Of a DNA stretch of 64,000 bases, positions 1-11,023 are shown in pieces; position 1 is the first letter of the stretch; every line of letters starts with the position of its first letter. The notes under the pieces are model-generated. The model did no database searches, was not told the DNA's origin, and worked only from the letters and a program-made list of their open reading frames with translations. The position numbers were made by a program, and so were the translations under genes. Origin of the DNA: Rhabditoides inermis (Eukaryota; Nematoda; Chromadorea; Rhabditida; Rhabditidae); contig CAWZYM010000375.1 of the NCBI GenBank assembly GCA_963966185.1, forward strand, positions 124,001 to 188,000. The letters are read 5' to 3'.

Positions 1-4
1 TCAG

Positions 5-331
5 GAAGCAAACCAAACCAAGTTGTGATAGACAGCAGGGAAGGCAGGAGTGAGTGTTGAGTCAATAATAAGAAAACTTTCGTTAAACATGATGGTTCTA
101 TAGTGAGAACGTCATAGGGACATACCTTATCGTACAAGTGCAAGATTAATATTACTGATATTGTGAAGATTAATATATATAGAGTTTACTCACGTGTAAT
201 AATGTTATAATAATGTTTTTCACTGCTATAATAATGTTTTTAAAACAATAAATTTTTTCAGCTGCACATGCCGAAACTCTACCGGCGTGACGTGCACCAT
301 AAACATGAACTGTCTGCCGAGATATGAGAAG

Positions 332-385
<54 letters not shown>

Positions 386-1856
386 GGGAAATAGGGAGAT
401 ATAAAGAAGAGAAAGAAGAGAGTACGTTGTTTGAAATTGCCAGTAATCTAACCCGTGTTATCGGATATTACCAGTACTGCTTACTTACACTTATCCTTGG
501 CGTATTATCTCTATTCTCACTTTCATCAACGTTTAAGAATCTATTAGACTACTAGGCCACTCTATGTTTCAAAAAAACTTCAGACGCGTTCATGTTTTAC
601 TCATTTTTTTATTTTTGTTGGGGAATTCGAGAAAGTAACTCATGCCAATTTTTCCGGCTCCTATCCGTGAGATTCTGCGGGAAGCGGACATGCGGCCGCC
701 GGTCATCGTCCAGCAAGGCCCCGGCCACGCCTCCCTAGGCCACGCCCCATGCCAGTGCAACCAGCTGCCTCACCTCATGCCCGCCTGCTGTCAGGTACTG
801 TAACTCTGGTTGCGGTAGATCGAAATCTTGATTCAGGGTCAGAACCAGCAGATGCCGGCGATGTACCATCCATACGGGGTGCGTTTCTCTCTCTTCCTCT
901 TTCTCTCTCTCTCCCTCTCTCTCTCCCTCCCTCTCTCTCTCTCACTCTCTCTTTCTCTCTCTCTATAATTTCTCCCTTACAGTACAACTTCATGCCGCAG
1001 TTTCTCGCCGAGTGGTACTACGGTCCGCAGCAGCGCATGCAGCAACAGGCGGTCGTGCCGCTCGATCACCACTCAGGCTCCGCCCACTCGGGCCCCGCCC
1101 ACCCGCACGTTCTGCCACCTAGGGGCGAGTTCACGCCGTCGCCGATGGAGCGGTGAGAGAGAGAGAGAAGAGAAGAGAAGAGAGAGAGAGAGAGGGAGAG
1201 AGGGAGTCGACGTCTCCCAGTGTGTAGGTGTGGCGAGTGCGTGAACGGCTTCTGCTCCTCCAACCGGGCGTGGCGCTGTCCCCCAGACGTCGAATACGAG
1301 AAGTACTTCGGTGAGTTCAGTGTGCAAAGAGAATTATAACTCCGCTACGCTACGGTATAACGCGAATTTTACCCCGTTCCAAGCAATCAACCAGACAGGG
1401 GAAAGGGTCCAAAAAGCGAGACCCAGAATGGCGATCGATCGCTGCGATCCACTATTATCACACAGGCTCCGCCCACTGACTCGCCAACTTGGCAACCTGA
1501 GCGCACTCACCCCGGCCCCCCGTTGATGCATTGGGACTACCGCAAAATTATACACTCACACTCAGAACAGATCAGATCCTCACAGTTTCCTCACAGTTTC
1601 CTTACCGAAAATTGCCCAGGCACTTTTCGATGCACTCCGGTCCCAGTTCATTTAGTTTGTACGTGATGGACGGAGACGTTTCGTGTGTGTTTTCACTCAC
1701 TCGCCAAAACTCTCATGAAGATCTTACAACTTCTTTATACATGATTCAGGCATAGAATCGTGGGTCTACCTTCTGGCAGTGATTGTCCTCGCCCTTCTTC
1801 TCTGCCTCTCGATCGGCGTCTGCTGGGCCATTCGCGACTGCCGTCGTCCAGTTTAA
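5..1856 (+). CDS. 3' part of a Cys-rich single-pass membrane protein (5' end outside window)
   Basis: I do not recognise the family. Seven exons can be chained in one phase: 5-49, 262-331, 672-794, 837-878, 983-1152, 1228-1310 and 1750-1856. They give 212 residues plus a TAA stop. The first exon begins at an acceptor at the very edge of the window, so the start is missing. The extracellular part has scattered cysteines (DCTCRNSTGVTC, APCQCNQLPHLMPACCQ, RCGECVNGFCSS) and a Met/Gln/Pro-rich stretch in exon 5. The last exon encodes a membrane helix (VYLLAVIVLALLLCLSIGV) and a short basic tail, CRRPV. This predicts a type I membrane protein. Introns carry GA/CT microsatellites. The acceptor before 672 (ctatccgtgag) and the one before 1228 (gtgtag) are weak; both were chosen because alternatives hit stops. 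AATAAA lies near 2010. Confidence 0.62.
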
Positions 1857-2164
1857 TATTTGCCCCTGGCAAAATTAGTCCCGCCACGATCTTGCCGTAT
1901 TTATTGATTTATTTATAGCCATATGCCATTGTTGTTTTGTTTCATGACTGTTTTGTGATCTTGCCAGACCGTGTCTTTCTCTCGTCCACTTTGTGATTTT
2001 GCATATTTGAATAAATTGTTGCCTGATGCCTGGACGTCACGAATTCAGCGTGTCAACACGTGAAACAGAGATGTGATGTGATGTCAGTGCAACGCATTAG
2101 GATTATGGTACGAATGTATATGGTAGTACAAAAAGAGTTATGTGATCCGTCTACAAACAACGAA

Positions 2165-2919
2165 ATGAACAGAGCGACTCTTATTCTAGCGGCATATCTC
2201 ACATCTGCGATCTGGGCAGCGCCGGTCAGTTATGTTTCTTACAAACTTATGAATCACATTAGTATATAAACACGAATGAATGTACACACATTTTGTAGGT
2301 ACCCGCAGCCTCGTCCCCTGCCCCTCCCCCCGCCGCACCCGCAGCCTCGTCCCCTGCCCCTCCCCCCGCCGCACCCGCAGCCTCGTCCCCTGCCCCTCCC
2401 CCCGCCGCACCCGCAGCCTCGTCCCCTGCCCCTCCCCCCGCCGCACCCGCAGCCTCGTCCCCTGCCCCTCCCTCCGCCGCACCCGCAGCCTCGTCCCCTG
2501 CCCCTCCCCCCGCCGCACCCGCAGCCTCGTCCCCTGCCCCTCCCCCCGCCGCACCCGCAGCCTCGTCCCCTGCCCCTCCCCCCGCCGCACCCGCAGCCTC
2601 GTCCCCTGCCCCTCCCCCCGCCGCACCCGCAGCCTCGTCCCCTGCCCCTCCCCCCGCCGCACCCGCAGCCTCGTCCCCTGCCCCTCCCCCCGCCGCACCC
2701 GCAGCCTCGTCCCCTGCCCCTCCCTCCGCCGCACCCGCAGCCTCGTCCCCTGCCCCTCCCCCCGCCGCACCCGCAGCCTCGTCCCCTGCCCCTCCCCCCG
2801 CCGCACCCGCAGCCTCGTCCCCTGCCCCTCCCCCCGCCGCACCCGCAGCCTCGTCCCCTGCCCCTCCCCCCGCCGCACCCGCAGCCTCGTCCTCCAGAAT
2901 GAACTTCATCTTCCCCTAA
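2165..2919 (+). CDS. Secreted Ala/Pro/Ser-rich repeat protein encoded by a 36-bp minisatellite
   Basis: Exon 1 (2165-2224) encodes a signal peptide, MNRATLILAAYLTSAIWAAP. It is followed by gtcagt, and exon 2 runs 2299-2919 after a ttttgtag acceptor. The junction is phase 0. Exon 2 reads VPAASSPAPPPAA and then repeats a 12-residue unit, ending SSRMNFIFP and TAA, for 226 residues in all. This frame is preferred over the other open frames of the repeat because it alone joins a signal peptide to a stop through canonical splice sites. No function is evident; a mucin-like or cuticle/seminal low-complexity protein is possible. The same signal-peptide/phase-0 intron layout occurs in the next two genes downstream. 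AATAAA is near 3020. Confidence 0.72.
2305..2892 (+). repeat. 36-bp coding minisatellite, 16 full units
   Basis: The unit begins GCAGCCTCGTCCCCTGCC. It is repeated 16 times in phase from 2305 to 2880, then a 12-bp partial unit. Fourteen units look identical. Units 5 (from 2449) and 12 (from 2701) share a C-to-T change that turns a Pro codon into Ser. Being 12 codons long, any unit gain or loss keeps the reading frame. Confidence 0.97.
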
Positions 2920-3537
2920 ACAGAATCCTTGCGTTCTTCGGATTCACAATATCAGTATTCCAGTAACTAACAAGACATTATTCAGTAATAAGCTTTACGG
3001 AATTGATAACTCTTGGGGTACAATAAACATCCGTATTAAGAAAACAGCGATGTGTTTGATGAATAGATGCCCATATCGTAACGCAATGAAAAACAGTGGG
3101 TGCTGAACAAAGGGGGGTCGATTCAATCGACGGTGTCAACCCGAAACACTGGTTCAAACTTCCCAACATTCCAGTTCAATGCGCACGGCAGACGTAGATT
3201 TCCGGCAAAACGTCTCATTTGTTGTTGTTTGGCCAAACCACACGTCTCAGGTTAATCTTTTTTGATTCGACAAGAAAAGACGGCTAATGTACCAAAAGAA
3301 TGTAGAAATTCGATTCGGCTATCTGGTCATGTGAAGAGCGAAACTGGAAAGCCATAATTACGTAGAAGGCGTATGGAGCATTATTTGGTTCTCGGCTCAG
3401 ATATGTGGGTGTTCTGGTGTACAGTTACCCTATCACGGCTTTCGGCAACGTCGGTGGGTCAGATGTAGCTGTAACGGAGGAGGCATGTTCACTGTCCACG
3501 TGAGTCGCGTGGTGGGTGACGTCCGTGCAACACGCAG

Positions 3538-3689
3538 TCAACTATCTCAACCATTCGAGCGGGCGGCTGGGCAACGAGAAAGAGGTGGTTGAGCTCCGCT
3601 GGACGCGGCTCACCGAGGGGCCGCTGCGATCACTCCGGTTTTCCGCTACGCTCTCCCGGACCACCGGCCACGAATCGACGAATGTCCAG
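3538..3689 (+). other. Exon-like orphan segment
   Basis: The segment has an acceptor-like cacgcag, 152 open bases with GC-rich third positions, and a CAG/gtacgg donor. The reading is NYLNHSSGRLGNEKEVVELR onward, ending ESTNVQ. I find no partner exon upstream or downstream that fits its phase, and I do not recognise the sequence. It may be a relic exon or part of an unrecognised gene. The rest of 2920-4026 shows no other coding signal. Confidence 0.3.
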
Positions 3690-4026
3690 GTACGGTAGAA
3701 ACAGAAAGATCTTTGATGAGTGTGTTGCGTAACGCTCTCGAACAAACTACCGAATAAACTATATGTCTCGCATGTTGTGAACGATTGCTGATTTGCAAGC
3801 ACTGCTCACCAGGAAATTGTTAGGTTATAACTATACAAAAACAAATCAACATAAAACATTCGACATCCCATACCAACTATGCGTGCCGACTACTCATTCC
3901 CGTGGACATCATAGGCAACAGTGTGTCACCAGTGCAACTTATTATGATTATGCTAATTTGGTAGGAGTATAAATGTCACAATGGGGTGAGGTGAACAACA
4001 GTCCACTTGAGCACTGGAATTCAAAA

Positions 4027-4760
4027 ATGACTCAATCGACCACCGTTCTATTCCTAGCGGGTGTTCTTGCCGCAACAGCTGTGAGAGCAGCGCCGGTGAG
4101 TTATAAAATTTATTGTTATGAAATTATATCATTTGATTGAATAGCGAATGAAGATAAATATGATTCGAGGTGTCCCCGTCTCCCGGAGCTCCAGCAATGT
4201 CCGACAACTCGCCAGAGCCCGAACAGCCGACTTCTCCTTCTTCTGCCCCTGAATCTTTTGCTACTGCTCCTGAATCATCGTCAGCTGCTCCTGAACTGCC
4301 TGCTGCTTCTCAATCGTCATCAGCTGATCCTGAGTCGTCGTCAGCTGCTTCTGAACCGTCTCCTGGTGCACTCGAGTCCTCGCCTTCTTCCGCCGCTGCT
4401 CCAGACAGCTCTTCAGCCCCCTCCGAGCTCTCTTCGCCCTCTTCCCTTATTCCCGGAGCATCCAGCCAGGTTCCTTCTGTCTACACGGAAATCATCCCCA
4501 TCGATAACGGAGTGATTTATGCGGAGGTGGAGGGAGATGTGACCAAAGAAGGTGAGGAAAGAGAGAGAGAGAAAAAATGAAGAGAGAAAAGGAGAGAGAA
4601 AAGGAAAGATTGAAAGAGAGAGAGAGAGAAAAGGAGAGAGAGAGAAAGAGGGAGAGAAGGGGCTATGACGTCACTTTCAGAAGCGGATTTCATCATCGGA
4701 AACGCGCTCCGTGACATCTTCAACTTCCTTCATGGAATCCCCGCCTTCTTCGGATACTAA
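4027..4760 (+). CDS. Small secreted Ser/Ala/Pro-rich protein
   Basis: Exons are 4027-4095, 4170-4551 and 4681-4760; phases agree and the product is 176 residues. Exon 1 is a signal peptide (MTQSTTVLFLAGVLAATAVR, then AAP). Exon 2 is low-complexity (PESSSAAPELPAASQ) and then a more ordered segment, YTEIIPIDNGVIYAEVEG. Exon 3 gives ADFIIGNALRDIFNFLHG and ends FFGY. The ordered C-terminus resembles that of the next gene: a beta-like stretch, an EV-G turn split by an intron, an amphipathic helix, and a final FF. I infer a tandem paralogue of unknown function. The acceptor of exon 2 is gattcgag, not CAG. Intron 2 is GA-rich. AATAAA is at about 4854. Confidence 0.75.
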
Positions 4761-5258
4761 ACGAATAATGACTTTCGAAAAGTTTAATCACTTGTATAAT
4801 AACTAATAATCATTGCTCACTTTGCGTATTCACTATATTCCATAATGTGGTATAATAAACGTGTATATTTCACGTACATAGTTCAAAACCGTAACAATAA
4901 ACTTCGACTTCTGTACGTGTGTTTCATGTTGGTGTCATTTTGATTTTATTTCGATAACAAATACTCGCATAAAGTGTTCTTCTCTGATGAGGAATACACA
5001 TCGAAAAAGTGAGAGATAACTCAAACTATGCGAATCCGTAAGCACTGTAGTGTAAGATAAATTCAGACATGTACAGAAAGGTTGTACAACTCATTGTTTT
5101 GGCCCAAAGATATAGTTCTTTCAACAGTCAACAGTCAACAGTCGACAGTCATGCTACAATGTTCGACACAATCGAAACAGTACAACATAAACATTATTCA
5201 AATTACACTGATCCTTCATATAAACGCGCCGGGTGATGTTTTTATCGGTTATTCTACA

Positions 5259-5956
5259 ATGACTTATATACCAACCCTATTTCTGTTCGCGTCCGCTCTA
5301 TCGACTGCTGCAGGGCTACCGGTGAGAACGATTGAAATGAATAAAACATAGTTCTATGCTCGCAATAAGTTGCGCGCGGTGAGGTAGATTAGAGGAAGAC
5401 GGAGAGTCAGCTCTCGGCAATTGCGCGCAAAACAATAGAGGCAGACGGTTATGGCACCGTATTTCGAACTGCAAGCGAGGTAGATCGAAAACTATCGCTC
5501 TTGCGCAGACGCAGAGTATACAAGACATTTCAGTTTCCATTTCTCGCTTCACTGCAGCCGAAGCACAATATTCAGAACGACTTCAATCCATTCCACGGCG
5601 CGGAGCAGCTATCGAAACTGAAAAATGCGGATAGTGGTGAGTACTAATTAAAAAAAACTTGAACAGCCATTCTCGATTCAATGAGCACTTCTCAAACGGC
5701 GGGCATAACTTCTGCCACCAATCACTCGGCCAACACTTCATCTGCCGCTGCTGAGAACACAACGGAACCTGTGCCAATCACACCTGTTGACATTGAACCG
5801 GCCGAGCCACAGGCGGGGATTCCCTCCATCAACGTTCCTATCAAGGGAGGGCTGCTGGTGATCAATCTGGAGGTGGTCGGCAACCAGCAGGCGTCGAGTA
5901 AGTGAAGGCGAAAGGGCAAAGTATACAAGTATTGAACCTCGCTGTCTTCCAGTCTA

Positions 5957-6005
<49 letters not shown>

Positions 6006-6233
6006 TGTCACGTGCAAAGACACGAAGAGTAATAATAGTATATAAGAAAATGAGTTGTTTTCATAGCCAAAAACTCGATGATTCTGCCTATTCATACTTT
6101 TAACATGTAGTATGTAGATAATAGAAAAATACAAAAAAAAAACAATTCCTTTTTTTCAGACACAGCCTGGCTGCTGTCTGACCTGATCGATCAACTGATC
6201 CGGCTGATTACGACCATCAGTCGATTCTTCTGA
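5259..6233 (+). CDS. Small secreted protein, paralogue of the upstream gene
   Basis: Exons are 5259-5321, 5558-5636, 5667-5897 and 6160-6233; phases agree and the product is 148 residues. Signal peptide MTYIPTLFLFASALSTAAG is followed by a phase-0 intron, as in the two genes upstream. Exon 2 reads PKHNIQNDFNPFHGAEQLSK. Exon 3 is Thr/Ser/Ala-rich, then IPSINVPIKGGLLVINLEVV. Exon 4 is an amphipathic segment, AWLLSDLIDQLIRLITTISR, ending FF. I infer tandem duplication with 4027-4760. Intron 1 carries a dispersed repeat (5350-5520) and intron 3 a CT tract (5951-6000). Function unknown. Confidence 0.75.
5350..5520 (+). repeat. Dispersed repeat R1, copy 1
   Basis: About 170 bp starting near TCTATGCTCGCAATAAG and containing GGTTATGGCACCGTATTTCG. 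It closely matches 9398-9565 and 14551-14717, all in the same orientation. It sits in an intron of a plus-strand gene, whereas the other copies are in introns of minus-strand genes. No terminal inverted repeat is evident. Confidence 0.85.
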
Positions 6234-6758
6234 TTGTGATAATAATACAGTATTTTAAACTCTTTGTGCATGAAACTATTCGGAAAAAAAACATACGTTG
6301 TGCAAGGTCACCTTGTGACGGGGGATGGATTGTTCGGCAGTGCTGCGCAGTCGCAGCCATGAGACTCCATGCGAAACGGTTTTCCTTTTGCCCTGCCACT
6401 GGCACTGTTGCCAATCATATCCACCTGTCCGCTTGGTGATTGCGAGACTGTTTTTGTACCAGTTGCCTTGAATTGCTAATAGTGACGCGATGACATCATT
6501 GAGCAGTGTTGTTATTGCGACGACATCGCTACGCGTGTGTAATCGAGTTAATTATTTACTTGCATAAGCTTGCCAGCGCTGAGCCCATCTTTCGACACAG
6601 GAAACGGTCTCGAACTGTTGTTTGCATAGTAATTTATGTTAATGTAGCGATTAGCTTGAGTTGTGAGACTGCCTAATTTTGCTCATTTGGAATATCCATT
6701 AGCGTTGCAGTTGTCGGTACAAAAAGCGGGCGCGGCGAGCTGCCGGCATCCATTCGCC
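6234..6758. other. Intergenic stretch upstream of the sperm protein gene
   Basis: No coding exon with usable splice sites is seen. The stretch should contain the promoter of the downstream sperm gene, but I cannot identify a specific site with confidence. Confidence 0.5.
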
Positions 6759-7197
6759 ATGGCTCAGTCCGTCGCTCCCGGAGATATCAACACCCAGCCG
6801 GGTACCAAGATCGTCTTCAACGCCCCCTACGATGACAAGCACACCTACCACATCAAGGTGCGTGGTTATCTATCTGATATCGATCGATCATTGAATGATT
6901 GGTCTTTTCCAGATCACCAACACTGGAGGTCGCCGCATCGGATGGGCCATCAAGACCACCAACATGAAGCGTCTCGGCGTCGACCCGCCGTGCGGAGTGC
7001 TCGACCCCAAGGAGGCCGTGCTGATGGCCGTCTCTTGCGACGCGTTCAAGTTCGGAGAGGAGGACACCAACAACGACCGCATCACCATTGAGTGGACCAA
7101 TACCCCCGACGGCGCCGCCAAGACCTTCCGCCGCGAGTGGTTCCAGGGTGACGGAATGGTCCGCCGCAAGAACCTCCCCATCGAGTACAACCCTTGA
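6759..7197 (+). CDS. msp: Major sperm protein (MSP)
   Basis: Exons 6759-6857 and 6913-7197 join in phase 0 across a 55-bp intron ending cttttccag. They encode exactly 127 residues, the usual MSP length. The protein starts [20 protein letters not shown]. It has the MSP immunoglobulin-like beta-sandwich signatures THYHIK-type strand, [32 protein letters not shown] and [15 protein letters not shown] region, and ends [14 protein letters not shown] polymerises to drive crawling of nematode amoeboid sperm and, when released, signals oocyte maturation. No truncation or frameshift is seen. Many Caenorhabditis msp genes lack introns, so the intron is of note. Confidence 0.97.
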
Positions 7198-7426
7198 ACG
7201 CGTTTGATCGAGATAAATGGTGTATTCATTTTCGCGCACCGTATTCTTCTGTATCTTATCGTTTCTCTAGTGTAGCTATGGCTATCGTTGGTATGGTACT
7301 GATCGCGCCCCCGGTAGAGAAAACAGAAGGGCGGCCGCTCTTTCGTTGTGCAAAAAATGACGTCACGTATCATTTCAACATTTTTCACTGTGCACGACGT
7401 TCATTCTTGTAGTTCTTTTCAATTCA

Positions 7427-8267
7427 CAAGCAAATGGCAACAGGTCACCCCCCACAACTCGCTATGTTTTGATGAAATATTGTAGGCATGTCCCATACCA
7501 AGCCCTAGCCAAAATTAAAAATCTCGAAGAGCACCGGAAGTGCCCTAATTAAGCACCGGAAGTTTACGTGCATTCTCGTGCGCGATAGGTCATTGCGCAT
7601 GCCATCCCGAAATGCGGACAGTGAAACATCGGTTCGGCGGCCTAGTTGATAGTGAGTTAAATTGGAATGAGTGGTGGCTGAAGGTTCTGTCTCCGGCGGT
7701 GCAAAATGTTTTGCCAAATTCGAAATACATTTTTACGAAAAAACACAAGTATAGCATCATTTATACAAAATGTTTTTTTTTTCAAAAGTTATTTGAGTTA
7801 TTGAAAGGCTCTCGTGTGCTTCATTTGGAAGATTGATGTCGGAATGATTGTTTCTTCCGCTCCGCTGTCAAATTGATTTCTAACGGTGTAAGTAAGAATA
7901 AATTAACCTATTGAAAAACAAAATCCACTCATTCTTTATTTCTGATGTGAGACTTGCGACAAAACTGTCTTTCAAATATGGCAAAACATCTTGCACCGCC
8001 GGAGACAGAACCTTAGCCACCACTCATTCCAATTTAACTCACTATCCACTAGGCCGCCGAACCGATGTTTCACTGTCCGCATTTCGGGATGGCATGCGCA
8101 ATGACCTATCGCGCACGAGAATGCACGTAAACTTCCGGTGCTTAATTAGGGCACTTCCGGTGCTCTTCGAGATTTTAAATTTTGGCTAGGGCTTGGTATG
8201 AGGCATGCCTACAAGAAACCATCGTAACTTAGCGAGTTGTGGGGGGTGACCTGTTGCCATTTGCTTG
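7427..8267. mobile_element. Long-inverted-repeat foldback element, Tc4/Tc5-like
   Basis: The arms 7427 to about 7720 and about 7975-8267 are inverted copies of each other. They start CAAGCAAATGGCAACAGG, and both ends are flanked by TCA (7424-7426 and 8268-8270). A three-base TNA duplication in a near-CTNAG context is the known habit of Tc4/Tc5 transposons. The roughly 250-bp centre is AT-rich with no transposase. The arms share the core GGCCTAGTGGATAGTGAGTT, up to one or two changes, with the 21.0-22.2 kb element, so the two are probably related families. Confidence 0.8.
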
Positions 8268-8470
8268 TCAGTTTTTTTTTAAATTCATTTTCATAATTCA
8301 CATTTATTAATTCACTTCAAATTCACTTTTCAATTTAATAAGAATCAATTTTCTCAGTAATCTTTCAACATATGATTTTATTATGAAAAGAGCTTGAATT
8401 GCCATGTTCTTTCATGTGGTAGTCGTAGTTTACACACAAAACTTTGTGGTATATCCCTCTAACCCTACGA

Positions 8471-8815
8471 TCAACCCGGAGTATTATCAGAGATGAAGTT
8501 GAAAGTGTGTGCAGAAATTGGGAGAAACAAACTCTGCTTCGGTGGCGGAGTGTGCGCCCTTGGGCAGAAGGTCGCATTCCATTGTTCCATTCCATAACGC
8601 GAACCACTCTGTATATGTAGTACTGTAAAGGTTGTGATATAGAGGAATAGAAGAAAGAGTGTTTTTTTATTCAGGTCATATCGCACCCAAACAGAAGGCT
8701 TGTGGTAGTCGCAGAAAAATGAGGTGGGCGCAAGGTTTCCGGCGGAGGCAGATACGCAGACCAGAAATACCAGAGAGACGATGGTGGCACCCATGATGAG
8801 TCGAACTGATGACAT
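8471..8815 (-). CDS. Short secreted protein
   Basis: ATG at 8815 gives a clear signal peptide (MSSVRLIMGATIVSLVFLVC, then VSASA) and a mature start near GNLAPTSFFCDYHKPSVW. Exons 8687-8815 and 8471-8608 join in phase 0 across a 78-bp intron ending catatacag. They give 88 residues ending FNFISDNTPG. Two mature cysteines (FFCDYH, ATFCPR) could pair. An acceptor 14 bp earlier (cctttacag) has a better pyrimidine tract but shifts frame, and the unspliced reading is also open, so the second exon is less certain than the first. The family is unknown. The gene is about 190 bp downstream of the stop of the next minus-strand gene. Confidence 0.55.
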   Translation of the reverse strand: MSSVRLIMGATIVSLVFLVCVSASAGNLAPTSFFCDYHKPSVWVRYDLNKKTLFLLFLYITTFTVLHIQSGSRYGMEQWNATFCPRAHTPPPKQSLFLPISAHTFNFISDNTPG

Positions 8816-9002
8816 CACGCGACCGCCACCATTACTTATCTGTTCCACTTTCGGTGCATCCCACCTGTTTTGCATTACAATACCAGTCGTGTGAAACTCC
8901 GCAACAACAACATCCGATAAAGTGTGAATGAAAGCTTGTGAGAGATGGTTTATTTTCACAGAGAACGTTCGAGGATGTGTGTGTGTTTGTTGATGTGACG
9001 CG

Positions 9003-10802
9003 TTAGAACTGGCAGCAGTATGCGTAGAAGGACGTCTTCACGCAGATGGAATCGCCAGGGCAGAAGTTGTGCGCGCATTTAATGCCCTGAAAGAATGATG
9101 TAGAAAAGTAGAAAAGTAGGAGAGAGGGAAAGAGAGAGAGAGAGAAAGGTAAGATCACCTGGAGAGGGTTCCTAGTAAGAGCTCCCTTCAAATCGGTTCT
9201 CGTCACGAGTGGTCCGTATGGACAGCTGGGCACGAATTCTTTCCTCATTTCTGAACGATCAAACATTAACAGTTTGTCACTAAGTACAGTCATGAAGCGA
9301 TCGTAAATTATGCAATCTCACTTTCGTACTTGACATCGCGGCAGATGGAGGTGATGCCGGGTGCGAATAGGACGTTACACGTTGCACTGAAAGTGGAGTT
9401 CTACGCTCGCAATAAGTGGCGCGCTGTGGCGTAGATCAGAGCAAGACGGAGAGTCAGCTCTCGGCAATACCGCGCAAAACAAGATAATCAGACGGTTATG
9501 GCACCGTGTTTCGAACTGTAAGCGAGGTAGATTGAAAACTATCGCTATGGCGCAGAGTATAGAGCCGGCACTACAACATGTCAGTCGTCGCACCGCTCGC
9601 GCCCTAGCACCATACTTTGATATACGCAAACGATCAATGAACGATTCTCGGATTGGTTTCTCGGTAAAGTCCGCGTTACTAAATTTTTAGCGTTCCGTTA
9701 CTAAAAAAATAGCTACAATTTTAGTAACGAAATTTCGCACTTTTTACTAAAATTTTAGTTTTTATTACTAAAATTGTAGTGTTATATCACTAAAATTTAC
9801 ATTTTTTTAAAAATTTTAGTGATATAACACTACAATTTTAGTAAGGAAAAACTAAAATTTTAGTAAAAAGTGCGAAATTTCGTTACTAAAATTGTAGCTA
9901 TTTTTTAGTAACGGAACGCTAAAAATTTAGTAACGCGGACTTTACCGAAATGATCGACCCGGTATTCAAAACATGACTTGGAAAAGTCATGGTTCGAACT
10001 GAATAAGCAGACCATTCCAGAGTACCTATGTTCTATTCATTTGTTGATGGTGCAGACATGAATAAAAATACGTTTTTTTTCTTCACTGAATGAAACCGAA
10101 ATCTGTGTTGTATATATGTAGCTCTCACCTCTGTGCTCTTCTCCTTGATCATATCCATATCTAGGTAAATTTTCAACTTGTTTTCAATCTTTACGGGAAG
10201 ACACTTCAAACTATTGATTTGAGTGTGGTAAAGGCCGACCTAAAAAAAAGAGAAAAATCTCGATGACCTCGAGAAAGCTTGAAAAACTGAGATGGCAACT
10301 GAGCTGCATGCTATAGTGTACACTGTACGAAACATTGTCGGCTCACATAGTTCAGAGGTATGTGTTGGGTCTTTGCCGGGTACACCTCCGGATGCTCCTC
10401 ATAGATGGCCATCTCGGTCGCGCACAAGATATGATGGTAAGTGACGCCAGCTGAATGTGTGTCACTGTCGCCACTCGTAGCTGATTGCCTGCTTACGAGT
10501 ATTGATGCAGTCCTCGTGTATTTGGGATTGGGATCCATGTTGCAGCCTAGATGCATGAAGGCGTAACACTCCTCACGCTGCATGTTTTTAACCCACTAAA
10601 CACTTTCGTTACGTTTAAATATGTAGTTTAATGTAACTGTGGGTGATTCATAACAGTACCCCCCCCCCCTTCTCTCTCTCTCTCTTGCCGCAACTGACTC
10701 TGACGGCTTGGCGTTCTCGCAGGCGTCACTCTCTGGTGGGTTGGGGTTGTTGAATCGACAGAGCGCCCCAGTGGCGCAGACCAGCATGACCAGCAGCAGC
10801 AT
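9003..10802 (-). CDS. Cys-rich secreted protein (one internal junction unresolved)
   Basis: Exons read on the minus strand are 10695-10802, 10347-10577, 10129-10239, 9322-9386, 9159-9250 and 9003-9086. Exon 1 has a signal peptide, MLLLVMLVCATGALC. The later pieces carry cysteines in REECYAFMHLGCNMD, HHILCATEMAIY, LKCLPVKIE, TCNVLFAPGITSICRDVKYE, FVPSCPYGP and KCAHNFCPGDSICVK, ending AYCCQF and a stop. Exons 1-3 chain in phase 0 and exons 4-6 chain together, but exon 3 leaves phase 0 while exon 4 needs phase 2. A small exon of 3n+2 bases may be missing, in an intron that holds repeat R1 and a 286-bp palindrome. Exon 1 may instead use a GC donor 6 bp later. I do not recognise the family. Confidence 0.6.
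9398..9565 (+). repeat. Dispersed repeat R1, copy 2
   Basis: Matches 5350-5520 and 14551-14717 over nearly its full length. It abuts the 3' splice site of the exon at 9322-9386 of the minus-strand Cys-rich gene. Confidence 0.85.
9662..9947. mobile_element. Near-perfect 286-bp palindromic foldback element
   Basis: Both ends read CGGTAAAGTCCGCGTTACTA inwards and the arms are inverted copies to the centre near 9800. It is built from runs of TACTAAAATTTTAGT. Almost the whole element folds into one hairpin. No ORF. The target duplication is unclear. Confidence 0.88.
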
Positions 10803-11023
10803 AGTGAAGTGGTGCCACACCGTCGACTCGCTGTGCTTTATTCTCACTCGCCGCATTATCCACGCACAGTTTCTGGCCTCGCCGCAGGGTTCCCATGTGA
10901 TCGTTGCGCGCGGATAGCAAGGAATTCGTAATGATTTGCGAACGAGATTCCTGACGCAAAAAACCGTCATTATTCAATAATATAATATTCCTTCAAATTC
11001 AAAACAGGAGCGGAGACGATCCC

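Noticed and set aside
2186..2966. Long open frames on both strands over the 36-bp repeat (Arg/Gly, Ala/Gly or Pro/Leu repeat proteins)
   Set aside because: A repeat of 12 codons opens all frames. Only the spliced + frame joins a signal peptide to a natural stop.
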